Positions 32,288 through 40,564 are shown, counted from the stretch's first letter. The stretch is DNA of 64,000 nucleotides from Thauera sp. JM12B12 (GCF_039614725.1 NZ_CP154859.1:4092001-4156000), one strand, 5' to 3'. Numbers and translations: made by a program. Notes: a model not told the origin generated them from the letters alone.

Positions 32288-33271
32288 ATGTTCAAGGGCA
32301 TTCTGATTGAGAAGGACGACGCCGGTTACCGTGCCGCCATCAAGGACATCAACGAGGCACAGTTGCCCGATGGCGACGTCACGGTTCGCGTCAGCCACTC
32401 GACGCTCAACTACAAGGACGGCCTTGCAATAACCGGCAAGGGGCCCGTGGTTCGCCGCTTCCCGATGGTTCCGGGCATCGACCTCGTGGGCGCCGTCGAA
32501 TCGAGCAGCCACCCCGACTACAAGCCCGGCGACCAGGTGGTCCTCAATGGCTGGGGCGTCGGCGAAGTGCATTGGGGCGGACTCGCACAGAAGGCGCGCC
32601 TCAAGGGCGACTGGCTGGTGCCGCTGCCCGAGCGGTTCTCTCCCCAGCAGGCGATGGCGATCGGCACCGCCGGCTACACCGCCATGCTCTGCGTGCTCGC
32701 GCTGGAGCGCCATGGCGTGACCCCAGCCCACGGCGAGATCCTCGTCACCGGCGCCGCAGGCGGGGTCGGCAGCGTGGCGATCGCGGTGCTGGCGAAGCTC
32801 GGCTACACCGTCGTCGCGGTCAGCGGTCGCACCGAGGAGGCCGACTACCTCAAGCGCCTGGGCGCCTCCGAAGTGCTCGGTCGCGCGGAGTTCGCGGCGC
32901 CGGGCAAGCCGCTTGGCAAGGAACGCTGGGCGGGGGCGGTCGATGTCGTCGGCAGCCATACCCTCGCGAACGTCTGCGCCACCACCAAGTACCGGGGCGT
33001 CGTCACCGCTTGCGGGCTTGCCGGCGGAATGGACTTCCCGGCCACGGTTGCGCCCTTCATTCTGCGCGGCGTCACGCTCGCCGGCATCGACAGCGTGATG
33101 TGCCCGCGTGCCGAGCGCCTCGAGGCCTGGCGCCGCCTCGGCGCCGACCTCGACATCTCCAAGCTCGAGACGATCAGCACCGAGATTTCGTTGGCCGACG
33201 CGATCCCCGCGGCATCGAAGCTGATCAATGGCGAGATCCGCGGCCGCGTGATCGTGGACGTCAATCGCTGA
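32288..33271 (+). CDS. acuI: Acrylyl-CoA reductase AcuI (YhdH family)
   Basis: 327 residues. Medium-chain reductase that uses NADPH to reduce acryloyl-CoA to propionyl-CoA, removing a toxic product of DMSP or 3-hydroxypropionate metabolism. Family blocks are [31 protein letters not shown], here quoted in part ([20 protein letters not shown]), [20 protein letters not shown], the nucleotide fold [19 protein letters not shown] and [16 protein letters not shown]. Start ATG 32288 follows AGGAGGAG. It is in one unit with acuR. Confidence 0.92.
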   Translation: MFKGILIEKDDAGYRAAIKDINEAQLPDGDVTVRVSHSTLNYKDGLAITGKGPVVRRFPMVPGIDLVGAVESSSHPDYKPGDQVVLNGWGVGEVHWGGLAQKARLKGDWLVPLPERFSPQQAMAIGTAGYTAMLCVLALERHGVTPAHGEILVTGAAGGVGSVAIAVLAKLGYTVVAVSGRTEEADYLKRLGASEVLGRAEFAAPGKPLGKERWAGAVDVVGSHTLANVCATTKYRGVVTACGLAGGMDFPATVAPFILRGVTLAGIDSVMCPRAERLEAWRRLGADLDISKLETISTEISLADAIPAASKLINGEIRGRVIVDVNR

Positions 33272-33284
33272 ACCAGGTGAGCCA

Positions 33285-33317
33285 GGGTGACCGGCCGTCT
33301 CGCGCGGCCGATCACCC
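33285..33317 (+). terminator. Long hairpin after acuI
   Basis: GGGTGACCGGCCG and CGGCCGATCACCC pair over 13 bp with one mismatch around a 7-nt loop, 14 nt after the acuI stop. Only a short ATTT follows, so termination would be weak. It separates acuI from the broken cupin gene. Confidence 0.5.
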
Positions 33318-34219
33318 ATTTCACCGGAGGAGCAGCGCCTGGTCGACCAGTTCTGGGAAGAATCACTGACATATCTCGGTCAGTACTTGCGGGCCTTGGA
33401 AACCCCGACGGGCGAGTGCAAGGATTCCGCAGAGGCGACGATTCAAACGTATGACGCGGCGACCGGCCCTTGCTGACGGACTACTACCGCAAGCTGGGCG
33501 GCGAGATCGGCGCAGCAGGCCTGGAGCTCAATGAGAACTTCGTCGCCGTGACGTCCCGCACCGATACCAGCGTGCACTGGAGCCGCGACGTGAGCATCAA
33601 GGGGCTGCCGACGCTGTGGTCCTCGGTCGGCTGGATCCCGTTCTATGCGGAGAACCCGGATGCCGGCGCCGACCGCTTCCGCGGCGGCTATCTCTACGCC
33701 GAGCTGATGGGACCGTGGGGCAACCTGCGCATCAAGCAGATCGATGGCGAGACGGTTGGGGCAGAGATCGGCATGACGGTGCAGCTGTTCAATACCTCGT
33801 ACCCCTTCCACTATCACCACCCGCAGGAAATCTACATGACACTGACCAAGCCTCAGTGCATCGACCAGAACAAGTACATGGTCATGCACTGGGACAGCCA
33901 CGAGTTCGACCACGAGCGTCGCGCCGATGGATGGACGGTGAACATCGACGGCTCGGATGGACGCTGGAAGAAATGGTTCGCCAACCAGGACCCGAGCCAC
34001 GAGTGGCTGACCTACTTCGAGCGCAACGCGATTCACGCCTTCCACGCGAAGGAAGGCTGCAATCAGACGATCGAGAACTCGGGACTGGTCACGGTGTGGG
34101 CACGCTCCACTGCGCAGGACAACGAACAGTCGACGCGGCTCTGCAAGTCACCAGGCGGAGGCAAGGTCATGCAACCCGACGACACGGCGGTATGCGAACT
34201 GCGCGACTGGAAACCCTGA
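33318..34219 (+). pseudogene. Frameshifted DMSP-lyase-like cupin protein
   Basis: The long frame (33470-34219, 249 residues from a TTG) has the cupin metal motif [15 protein letters not shown] (about 107-121) and a second His motif [11 protein letters not shown]. This resembles the dimethylsulfoniopropionate lyase family (DddL/DddQ). The likely N-terminus [20 protein letters not shown] is in another frame (33327-33473) that ends at TGA 33474-33476, so one base is missing near 33466-33472. No ATG, GTG or TTG starts the upstream part, although GGAGG lies at 33326-33330. Its place next to acuR-acuI supports a role in acrylate-forming DMSP cleavage. It may be recently inactivated or contain a sequencing error. 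Confidence 0.55.
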
Positions 34220-34229
34220 TTCAGCTGAC

Positions 34230-34265
34230 GGTTGGGCGGTACCGAGAATACAAAACCGCCCAACC
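34230..34265. terminator. Bidirectional hairpin between convergent genes
   Basis: GGTTGGGCGGT and ACCGCCCAACC form a perfect 11-bp stem with a 14-nt loop. It lies between the cupin gene and the convergent SDR gene. Poly-T is absent, but AATACAAAACC on one side is A-rich. Confidence 0.55.
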
Positions 34266-34368
34266 GCGCGCGAATTGCAGGCTCAGGTCTTTCACTCGCC
34301 CGCTCCGCCGGGCAGCCGGGAAAAGCCGCTAACGGCGGGCGGGTCAAATGCGGGAAATCACGACGCCT

Positions 34369-35121
34369 TCACCCGACGGTATAGCCACCATCCACGACGA
34401 TCTCCTGCCCGAAGATGTTCTTTGCAGCATCCGAGGCCAGGAACACCGAAAGCTCGGCAATATCCTCCGGCTGACCGAATGCGCCGGGCATGAGCCGGGA
34501 ATTGATCTTCTCCGCGACCGCACCCAGGACCTCGGGCGGCAGTCCGACCGTTCCCCACAGCGGCGTGCCGATCGGGCCCGGTGCGATGGAATTGACCCGG
34601 ATGCCCTGGGGTGCGAGCTCTGCGGCCAGGGTCTGGGAGAGGGACTTCAGCGCCGCCTTGCTGGCACTGTAGATGGCCAGACCGGGAAAGCCGACCTGGG
34701 TGAGGAAGGTGGTGATGAACTGGATCGATCCGCCCTTGCGGATGTGGGGCACGAACAGGCGCGCGGTTTCCGCCGCGCCGAAGAGATTGACCGAGAACTG
34801 GGTGTTGAAGGCTTCGGCGGTGCTGTCCTCGAAAGACACGACGCGCGCAATACCGGCGTTCGGGACGACGACATCCACGCCGCCATGGGCGCGGACGGCT
34901 TCATCGACCAGGCGCTTCAGGTCTTCGGGCTTCGTCACATCGCCCGCCACCGCCTTGACCTCGCCGGAAAAGCTCGCCTCCAGCGCCTTCAGGCTGTCGA
35001 GATTGCGCGCAAACGCGACGACCCGGGCGCCCTCTTCCACGTATTTCTCGACGATCGATTTTCCGATCCCGCTGCTGGCGCCGGTGACGACTGCGACCTT
35101 GCCTTCAAGCTTTCTTGCCAT
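34369..35121 (-). CDS. Short-chain dehydrogenase/reductase
   Basis: 250 residues from ATG 35121, with AGGAGCGA upstream. Classical SDR: cofactor motif TGASSGIGKS (about 14-23), NAGIAR, and the active site Ser in IQFITTF-region/Tyr-x3-Lys as YSASKAAL. The C-terminus is IFGQEIVVDGGYTVG. It is probably NADP(H)-dependent, but the substrate is unknown. It converges on the cupin gene, so a functional link to acuI is possible but unsupported. The frame extends further upstream to 35289 without a ribosome site. Confidence 0.88.
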   Translation of the reverse strand: MARKLEGKVAVVTGASSGIGKSIVEKYVEEGARVVAFARNLDSLKALEASFSGEVKAVAGDVTKPEDLKRLVDEAVRAHGGVDVVVPNAGIARVVSFEDSTAEAFNTQFSVNLFGAAETARLFVPHIRKGGSIQFITTFLTQVGFPGLAIYSASKAALKSLSQTLAAELAPQGIRVNSIAPGPIGTPLWGTVGLPPEVLGAVAEKINSRLMPGAFGQPEDIAELSVFLASDAAKNIFGQEIVVDGGYTVG

Positions 35122-35222
35122 GTCTCGCTCCTGAAATGATCCCGAGCCCGGGGTCGTGGAAGCGTGTTTGAAACGAAAGCAATTCTCGTTGACGCTGATC
35201 AAGACGGTCCGGCGCCGCAGGC

Positions 35223-35543
35223 TCAGGGCACCAGCCTCAGGCCGACGAACAGGGTGAGCAGGGCCAGCGCCATGCAGCCCCCCGCCCACCAGCCCGCGCC
35301 CCGCGCGGTCCTGGCGAAGAACCCGAGCGGCGCGAGCCCGACGAAGATCATCGTCACGCCAAAGTGCACCGCATCGCCGTCGAACAGCGGCCCGGCCATG
35401 CCGAAGCGCGTCGAACGCGCCGGCGCGTACGCCGTGACGACCGCCAGCACCCCCAGGGCCACGACCGTCAGGCTGATGAGGGCAAAGAGAAAGCGCGCGA
35501 GCGGATCGGGCCGTCGCTTGTCGGTCGTCTGCTGATCAGGCAT
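35223..35543 (-). CDS. Small integral membrane protein, unknown function
   Basis: 106 residues from ATG 35543. After a polar N-terminus (MPDQQTTDKRRPDP) there are three hydrophobic segments: LARFLFALISLTVVALGVLA, VHFGVTMIFVGLAPLGFFA and GWWAGGCMALALLTLFVGL. No family is recognised. A longer frame starts at 35597. The first segment could instead be a signal anchor. Confidence 0.6.
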   Translation of the reverse strand: MPDQQTTDKRRPDPLARFLFALISLTVVALGVLAVVTAYAPARSTRFGMAGPLFDGDAVHFGVTMIFVGLAPLGFFARTARGAGWWAGGCMALALLTLFVGLRLVP

Positions 35544-35619
35544 CGCCACAGCACCCCGGTTTGCGCCCACCCGGCGCGGCCGCTGCGTCGCTGACACGGC
35601 TCAGGGACGCGGTGTCACC

Positions 35620-35704
35620 GACCGGCACATTGGAGCCAGTTGATGATCGACACAATGGAGCCAACGCGTGATCGGCACCTAGAGGCCAGGCCGTGATCGG
35701 TATC
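35620..35704. repeat. Three and a half 25-bp tandem repeats, possible IS21-type end
   Basis: Units start with GACCGGCACATTGGAGCCA (35620), GATCGACACAATGGAGCCA (35645), GATCGGCACCTAGAGGCCA (35670) and a partial GATCGGTATC (35695), exactly 25 bp apart. Multiple short tandem repeats are typical of IS21-family ends. No transposase frame is present, so this would be a relic. Confidence 0.6.
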
Positions 35705-35835
35705 AAGCAGTAGCTCCACGTCACGATCAAGTGAAAGTTCTCGAACTGGGTGACCGGCCCAGATCTAGACAACATCGGTCAGCAATCTGGTGGAAGGTTG
35801 GCTTCTCGCAGTTATTGATGTGAAACTCGCAGGGG

Positions 35836-36579
35836 CTATCCCCCAAACACCAACGGTTCCGGGACCTCAAAGCGCACATCGCCGTTGAAGATCACCTGCC
35901 AGCCGCGCTCATTGCGGGTAAAGGTCATTGGTGGTGACACATCCGCCGCCACCGGTTCGCCCTTGATGAACAGGATGCGGAGTTTCGCGGGCTGCTTGCT
36001 GTCGTTGGTCCAGCGCAACTCCACGGTGGCCGTGCCGTCATACCCGCGCCTGATCACCCATACCTCGCATTCGCGCGCAGCTGAGTAGGCGGGTTCGCAG
36101 GGCGCCGTCGTGCGTGCATGGAAGGGCGTGCCGGGAATGACCGCATCCACCTTGGCCGAAACAGGCTTCAGCGGCTTGCCCGTAATGGCGACCGAGAGCT
36201 TGAAATTGCTGGTCTCGTTGCGCCGGGCCGCCGAGCGCATCAGGAACACGCGGATCGTGTAGAGCCCGTCATCCGGCAGCAGGCCCGAGAAACGGTTGCC
36301 GTTCAACTCGCCGATGGCCATCGCCGCGTCATTGGATCCCGGCGGCAGAAGGTTGAAATAATTGGCACCGTTGCTGCCCGTCAGGCTCACGTTCAAGGTC
36401 TGCCCGGCGCCGGCACGTAACCGATAGTCGATGTAACGGCGCCCCTCGATGCTGCCGGTAATCACGATACTGCTCTTGCCCTTGGGAAACTGCACGGCGC
36501 TGACGGTGCGGTCGGCATCGGTGGCTACGGCCGTCGCGGAGGCAAACGCCATCAGCAACAGCAGAAGAAAGCGGATCAT
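35836..36579 (-). CDS. Periplasmic protein resembling g-type lysozyme inhibitor (PliG-like domain)
   Basis: 247 residues with a signal peptide MIRFLLLLLMAFASATAVA. The mature part has VQFPKGKSSIVITGSIEGRR, IDYRLRAGAGQTLNVSL, NGANYFNLLPPGS and GLYTIRVFLMRSAARRNE. I recognise this pattern from secreted proteins described as PliG-like or pre-peptidase-like beta sandwiches. The C-terminal half (about 150-247, with a CEPAYSAARECEVW Cys pair) is not recognised. An ATGA overlap joins it to the META lipoprotein gene, so both probably act in the envelope. Confidence 0.7.
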   Translation of the reverse strand: MIRFLLLLLMAFASATAVATDADRTVSAVQFPKGKSSIVITGSIEGRRYIDYRLRAGAGQTLNVSLTGSNGANYFNLLPPGSNDAAMAIGELNGNRFSGLLPDDGLYTIRVFLMRSAARRNETSNFKLSVAITGKPLKPVSAKVDAVIPGTPFHARTTAPCEPAYSAARECEVWVIRRGYDGTATVELRWTNDSKQPAKLRILFIKGEPVAADVSPPMTFTRNERGWQVIFNGDVRFEVPEPLVFGG

Positions 36580-37037
36580 CGGATCGTTTCCTTACTTGTA
36601 ATGGGCGCCCACTCGTAGATGCCGCCATCGGCCATCAATGACAGAAACAGCTTGCCGTCCTTGAGCAAGTAGCCACGCACATGGGGCAAGTCGCGCGCAA
36701 CGCGCTCGTCCAGGTGCGGTGGCGGGCAGCGCGCGCGGGTGGCGGCGATGGGGCCGAACTGGATTGACCCGGAACGACCGTCGCTTGCCGCCGTAGCATC
36801 GTAACGCCCCATGCCGCGGTTGCAATCCAGTCGCAGGTTGGCTTGCCCATCGGAGCCAAACTGCAAGGTGAACCGCTCGGGCGCGTTGATCTTCGTCGTG
36901 CCTTGGGTGTCGTCCATCGACTGGATCGCCACCAGTTGCCATGCAGTTCCGCCCAGGCCGAGGCCGAGCGGCTGTGGCCCCGATGAGGCGCAGCCGGCAA
37001 GGAGGAGTATCGCGAGGGCTGACCGTCCGATGCGCAT
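36576..37037 (-). CDS. META-domain lipoprotein (HslJ-like)
   Basis: 153 residues from ATG 37037. The lipobox in the signal (MRIGRSALAILLLAGCAS) gives Cys as lipid anchor. The META domain includes GTAWQLVAIQSMDD, FTLQFGSDGQANLRLDCNRGMGRY and FGPIAATRARCPPP. HslJ-type proteins are linked to stress and novobiocin tolerance; the mechanism is unknown. The frame extends to 37118 without a signal. It is co-translated with the PliG-like gene downstream. Confidence 0.8.
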   Translation of the reverse strand: MRIGRSALAILLLAGCASSGPQPLGLGLGGTAWQLVAIQSMDDTQGTTKINAPERFTLQFGSDGQANLRLDCNRGMGRYDATAASDGRSGSIQFGPIAATRARCPPPHLDERVARDLPHVRGYLLKDGKLFLSLMADGGIYEWAPITSKETIR

Positions 37038-37245
37038 ATGGCGGCCGTAACCCCAGCGCCGACTTTTCAATTCCGGCGCAGAGCGGCATCTGCGGGCGTC
37101 AGGGGCCCGGTCTTTCATTGACTCACTCCTAGCCGTCTGTATCCGACCCGGAGCCGCCTGATGACATTCTCAAGCGCGACGGCAGCATGCAGGTCGTCAA
37201 GCTGCCGCCCATGTGGACTTTTGAAACTACCCGATCTGCATTGAT

Positions 37246-37527
37246 TCAAATACGCAATTCTTGCAAGACTTCGGGGTGAGCAACGGCAACACGGAGCAGC
37301 GTCTTGGCGGCACCCGTGGGCGAGCGACGACCCTGCTCCCACTCCTGGAGCGTTCTGGAGGACACGCCAAGGAGCTCCGCAAAGGCTTGCTGAGACAAAC
37401 CCGTCTTTGCGCGAGCCTGAGCTGCTTCGGGCAACTCGACACGCGTGGTGCGCACGGCCTCGCCACGTCTCATTTGCTTGACGGACTCAAGCAAATCCTG
37501 CTGGAACTTTTCGATCTCAGAGGGCAT
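37246..37527 (-). CDS. higA: HigA-type antitoxin (XRE helix-turn-helix)
   Basis: 93 residues. The HTH (about 40-90) has RAKTGLSQQAFAELLGVSSRTLQEWEQGRRSPTGAAKTLL, here read as an XRE fold. An N-terminal helix (SEIEKFQQDLLESVKQM) probably binds the toxin. It overlaps the toxin gene by 11 nt and follows it, the reversed order of higBA systems. It should bind the 31-bp palindrome at the toxin start. Confidence 0.85.
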   Translation of the reverse strand: MPSEIEKFQQDLLESVKQMRRGEAVRTTRVELPEAAQARAKTGLSQQAFAELLGVSSRTLQEWEQGRRSPTGAAKTLLRVAVAHPEVLQELRI

Positions 37528-37849
37528 CTTCGACTCCTTGCTTCAACTCCGCCAAGAAGGACGTGGGGAGATTGTCGAACTTGGCTTTCTTGTAGACGAT
37601 CAACAACCAAATGGTCTCGGTGTTCGCGTTGAAGTAGATGACCCTGGCACCGCCGCGTTTTCCTTGTCCCGCAGATGTCCAACGCACCTTACGGCAGCCG
37701 CCACTTCCCCGGATGACGTCACCGGCTTCTGGATTGGCCGCGATCCAGTTGATGAACTCAACGCGCTCGACTTCCGACCAGACTTCGCTGGCATAGCGTT
37801 GGAAGATAGCGGTTTCAGCAACTGTTCTCACCCGCGCAATGTACGTCAA
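37517..37849 (-). CDS. higB: HigB2/RelE-family toxin
   Basis: 110 residues from TTG 37849. The RelE/ParE fold shows in FINWIAANPEAGDVIRGSGGCRKVRW, GKRGGARVIYF and IWLLIVYKKAKFDNL, close to HigB2 toxins that cleave mRNA on ribosomes. No ATG is available in frame, and the TTG lies in the centre of the operator palindrome. A low-efficiency start would suit a toxin. Paired with higA. Confidence 0.85.
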   Translation of the reverse strand: MTYIARVRTVAETAIFQRYASEVWSEVERVEFINWIAANPEAGDVIRGSGGCRKVRWTSAGQGKRGGARVIYFNANTETIWLLIVYKKAKFDNLPTSFLAELKQGVEDAL

Positions 37850-37864
37850 TGACGTATATTGCGC
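37834..37864. promoter_or_regulatory. 31-bp near-perfect palindrome, HigBA operator
   Basis: GCGCAAT-G-TACGTCA-A-TGACGTA-T-ATTGCGC, symmetrical except for one base pair around the centre at 37849. It covers the higB start codon. Toxin-antitoxin operons are commonly repressed by the antitoxin at such sites. Confidence 0.75.
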
Positions 37865-38244
37865 AAGCGGTGAAGGCGGATTTGTCGAGAGGAAGTGCCG
37901 GCCACAACTGGAATCCGGATGCCCAGAGTGAAGACAGTGGGCCGTGCAAAATGGCGATCAGCGCAGACCGAGTACTTGTCGAAGGCCGATGACCAGTCCC
38001 AGATCGGTTACCCGCCGTTCGCGTTGGAGGAAATTTCTCAGCCGCTATGTCTCCTGATTGCCGAATGTGTGAGTTCGCGTTGAACGCCCCCACCCACTAC
38101 CGTTGGTTGAACGCCCGAACATAGCGCACTTAACTTGTCCCACTCGGCGCGCCCCTGATTCCGGGCACCGGTGCAATGTGCAAAGCTTCGCCCCGCCGCC
38201 GCGATTCCATGGCGGCGCCCAGGCATCCCGCACGGACCGCAAGC
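37865..38244. other. Intergenic stretch without a credible gene
   Basis: About 380 bases between higB and the metallopeptidase. Short open frames occur but lack ribosome sites and family features. GTTGAACGCCC is repeated at 38080-38090 and 38106-38116. GC content falls here. It may be a relic of an insertion. Confidence 0.4.
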
Positions 38245-38895
38245 ATGACCACACTGACCCCCGCCCAGCGCCGCGCCACCTGCATCCACGAAGCCGGCCA
38301 CGCGGTGGCGTTCGCGCTGGGCGGCGTGTCGGTCTATCGGCTGGAAGTGGCGGACGAAGGCGCCGAGGCCTGGCGCACCGACATCCGCAACGGACGCATG
38401 TGCACCGGCCTGTGGGGACTGTGCGAGAAGGCGGACCTGGTGCTGCCGCGGCAATTCCTGCGCTGGCTGATGAACGAGGGCTGCCTGCACCCGGACGGCC
38501 GGGGCCACCCGCAGTTGTTGCAGCGCCCCGAGGGGCGGGCGCAGGTGGAAGGCTTCAGCGCGCGGCTGCAGCGCGAGATCCGCGCGCAGATGGTGGGCCT
38601 GATGGCCGGGCCGGCGGCCGAGCAGATCTTCACGGGCGAGGCGGTGCGCCTGTGCCCGGCGGGCGAGTTCGATGAAGTGCGGCAGGCCGAGGATCTGTCC
38701 TGGCTGCTGCCGGCGCGCGATGCGTTCGACCACGCGGCCGCGCTGACGGTGCTCACCTTGCGGCGGCCGGATGTATGGGCCGTGGTCGAGCGCGTGGCGC
38801 ACGAACTCGAGCGCGCGGGCACGCTCACCCAGGGCCTGCGCGGGCTGCTGCCCACCGCCTTGCCCGACTGGCCGCCCGGCGGCGCAGCGGTTTAG
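38245..38895 (+). CDS. Stand-alone HEAGH metallopeptidase-like protein
   Basis: 216 residues from ATG 38245. The zinc motif HEAGHAVAFALGG lies at residues 14-26, the same motif as the FtsH (M41) peptidase domain, but no AAA ATPase domain is present. A glutamate-rich third-ligand region is possible at LCPAGEFDEVRQAEDLSWLL. No signal peptide or membrane segment. The function is unknown; it could be a defence- or stress-linked peptidase. The frame extends upstream to 38176 without an RBS. Confidence 0.65.
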   Translation: MTTLTPAQRRATCIHEAGHAVAFALGGVSVYRLEVADEGAEAWRTDIRNGRMCTGLWGLCEKADLVLPRQFLRWLMNEGCLHPDGRGHPQLLQRPEGRAQVEGFSARLQREIRAQMVGLMAGPAAEQIFTGEAVRLCPAGEFDEVRQAEDLSWLLPARDAFDHAAALTVLTLRRPDVWAVVERVAHELERAGTLTQGLRGLLPTALPDWPPGGAAV

Positions 38896-38916
38896 CGCAG
38901 CGGCGCGAGGCCTCGC

Positions 38917-39597
38917 CTACCGCCCCACCCAGCCGCCACAGACCGGAAACACCTGGCCAACGAAGCAGTCCGCCGCGCTGCTGCACAGGTAGGCGGCAAA
39001 CAGCGCATCCTCGCGCGCCGACACCAGCCGGCCCAGCGGCACTTCGCGCGCCAGCCGCTCCTGGAAGCGCGGGTTGGCCTGCACCTCGGGCGGGAAGTAG
39101 GTCGGGTTGTCGACGAAGTTCTGCGCGACCGCATTGACCTGCACGTTGTGCGCCGCCAGCTCCACGCCGATGGCCTGCACATAGGCCAGTTGCGCGCCGC
39201 GCGCGGCGCTGTAGGTGGAGGCGCGCTTCATGCCGCGCAGGGCCGACGCGCTGCCCATCACCAGGATCTTGCCGGCGCGGCGCTCGACCATGGCGGGCGC
39301 GACGGCGCGGACCAGGCGCGGCAGCGGGTCGACCAGCGCGGCGAAGACGTCGCGCCATTCGGCCTCGGCGACCTCGAGCGCCGCGGTCGATGGGGCCGTG
39401 ATGGCGAGGTTGGCGACGAGGACGTCGATGCGCCCGGCCGCGTGGACGATGCGCTCGGCGGCATCGGCCTCGACGAGCTCATCGGCGCTGGCGATCACCT
39501 CTGCGCCCTGCTCCGCGAAGACCTCGCACAGCACGGGGCCCATGAAGGCGGTCGCCTGGGTGATGAGGACGCGCTTGCCGGCCAGTGCGTTTTCCAT
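38917..39597 (-). CDS. Halohydrin dehalogenase-like SDR protein
   Basis: 226 residues. SDR fold, but the cofactor Gly motif is replaced by T13-x4-F18-x-G20 (TQATAFMG), and the catalytic set is S116-x12-Y129-x3-R133 (Arg instead of Lys). Both patterns together define halohydrin dehalogenases, which form epoxides from vicinal haloalcohols without NAD(P)H. The end QVFPVCGGWVGR matches the SDR C-terminus. ATG 39597 follows GGGAACGGATC. Neighbours: the metallopeptidase gene converges on it, and an alpha/beta hydrolase gene lies upstream in the same direction. Activity is inferred. Confidence 0.78.
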   Translation of the reverse strand: MENALAGKRVLITQATAFMGPVLCEVFAEQGAEVIASADELVEADAAERIVHAAGRIDVLVANLAITAPSTAALEVAEAEWRDVFAALVDPLPRLVRAVAPAMVERRAGKILVMGSASALRGMKRASTYSAARGAQLAYVQAIGVELAAHNVQVNAVAQNFVDNPTYFPPEVQANPRFQERLAREVPLGRLVSAREDALFAAYLCSSAADCFVGQVFPVCGGWVGR

Positions 39598-39739
39598 GAT
39601 CCGTTCCCTCGCATGTTTGCAGCGCGCGCGAATGCAGGCTGCGTTCCCTTACTTATAGCAAGCGGGCGCGCCCTCGGCTGGCGATCGCGGCGCGCGCGGT
39701 GGCGAAGCGGCGGACACGCTGGCGGGTCGGGCTTCCGGC

Positions 39740-40543
39740 TCAGGGCAGCGTGCTGACGAAGGCTCTGACCATGGCGATGACTTCGGCCTCACGCTCGCGA
39801 TGCGGCACATGCCGCGTATCGGGCATGAGCGCCAGCCGCGCCGTGCCGCCGCCGAGTTCGGCGATCAGCCTGGGATGCGCGGACGAGCCGTATTCGTCGT
39901 CGATGCCGTGAATGACCAGCGTCGGACACGCGACCTGCGGCAGCACGGAGCGCAGGGACCAGCTCGCAAACGCCGGGGCCAGCCAGGATTCGATCCAGGC
40001 GTCGAGCACCCAGCGCGCCTTGTCGCCGTGGTAGCGCTTGAGCCGATCGACCTGGCCGGGGTCCTTGAACAGTTCGCGTGCATCCTCGAGCCCCTCGACG
40101 GTGCGGTCCTCGACGAAGGCCTGGGCGGATTCGGTGATCAGGGCGACGCAGGCCGCGCCGTGGTGCGCGGCGCAATTCACCGCCATGCCACCGCCCACGC
40201 TGTGGCCGAAGACGATGAAGCGCGCGATGCCGAGCTGGCGGAGCACGGCGGCGAAGTCGCCTTCGGCCTCGCGGGCGATGAAGTCCAGGGCCAGCGTGCC
40301 CGGATGCGCGTCGGACTTGCCGAAGCCGAGGCGGTCGTAGGCGACCACCTGGCGGCCGGTGGCCTTGCACAGCGCCGCGGGAAACCCGCGCCACAGCTCG
40401 ACGCTGCCGAGCGAGTCGTGCAGCAGCACGATGGGTGCCAGGTGCGAGGGCACCTCGGGCGACCAGGTGCGGACGAACAGACGGCCGTGCTGGCCATCGA
40501 CCGCGGTGTCCTGGCTCGTGGTGTGTTGGTGTCTCGTGCTCAT
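39740..40543 (-). CDS. Alpha/beta hydrolase
   Basis: 267 residues. The oxyanion region is LLHDSLGSVELW, the nucleophile elbow GHSVGG (about 137-142), an acid in VIHGIDDEYG and His in DTRHVPHRE. This is the fold of esterases, epoxide hydrolases and haloperoxidase-like enzymes; the substrate cannot be told. It lies 142 nt upstream of the halohydrin dehalogenase-like gene on the same strand, so a joint role in processing haloalcohols or epoxides is possible but not shown. Confidence 0.85.
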   Translation of the reverse strand: MSTRHQHTTSQDTAVDGQHGRLFVRTWSPEVPSHLAPIVLLHDSLGSVELWRGFPAALCKATGRQVVAYDRLGFGKSDAHPGTLALDFIAREAEGDFAAVLRQLGIARFIVFGHSVGGGMAVNCAAHHGAACVALITESAQAFVEDRTVEGLEDARELFKDPGQVDRLKRYHGDKARWVLDAWIESWLAPAFASWSLRSVLPQVACPTLVIHGIDDEYGSSAHPRLIAELGGGTARLALMPDTRHVPHREREAEVIAMVRAFVSTLP

Positions 40544-40564
40544 TTCAGGAGATTCGGAGGGTAG

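Noticed and set aside
35620..35704. Complete insertion sequence
   Set aside because: No transposase frame or second terminus is present within the gap; only the short repeats can be supported.
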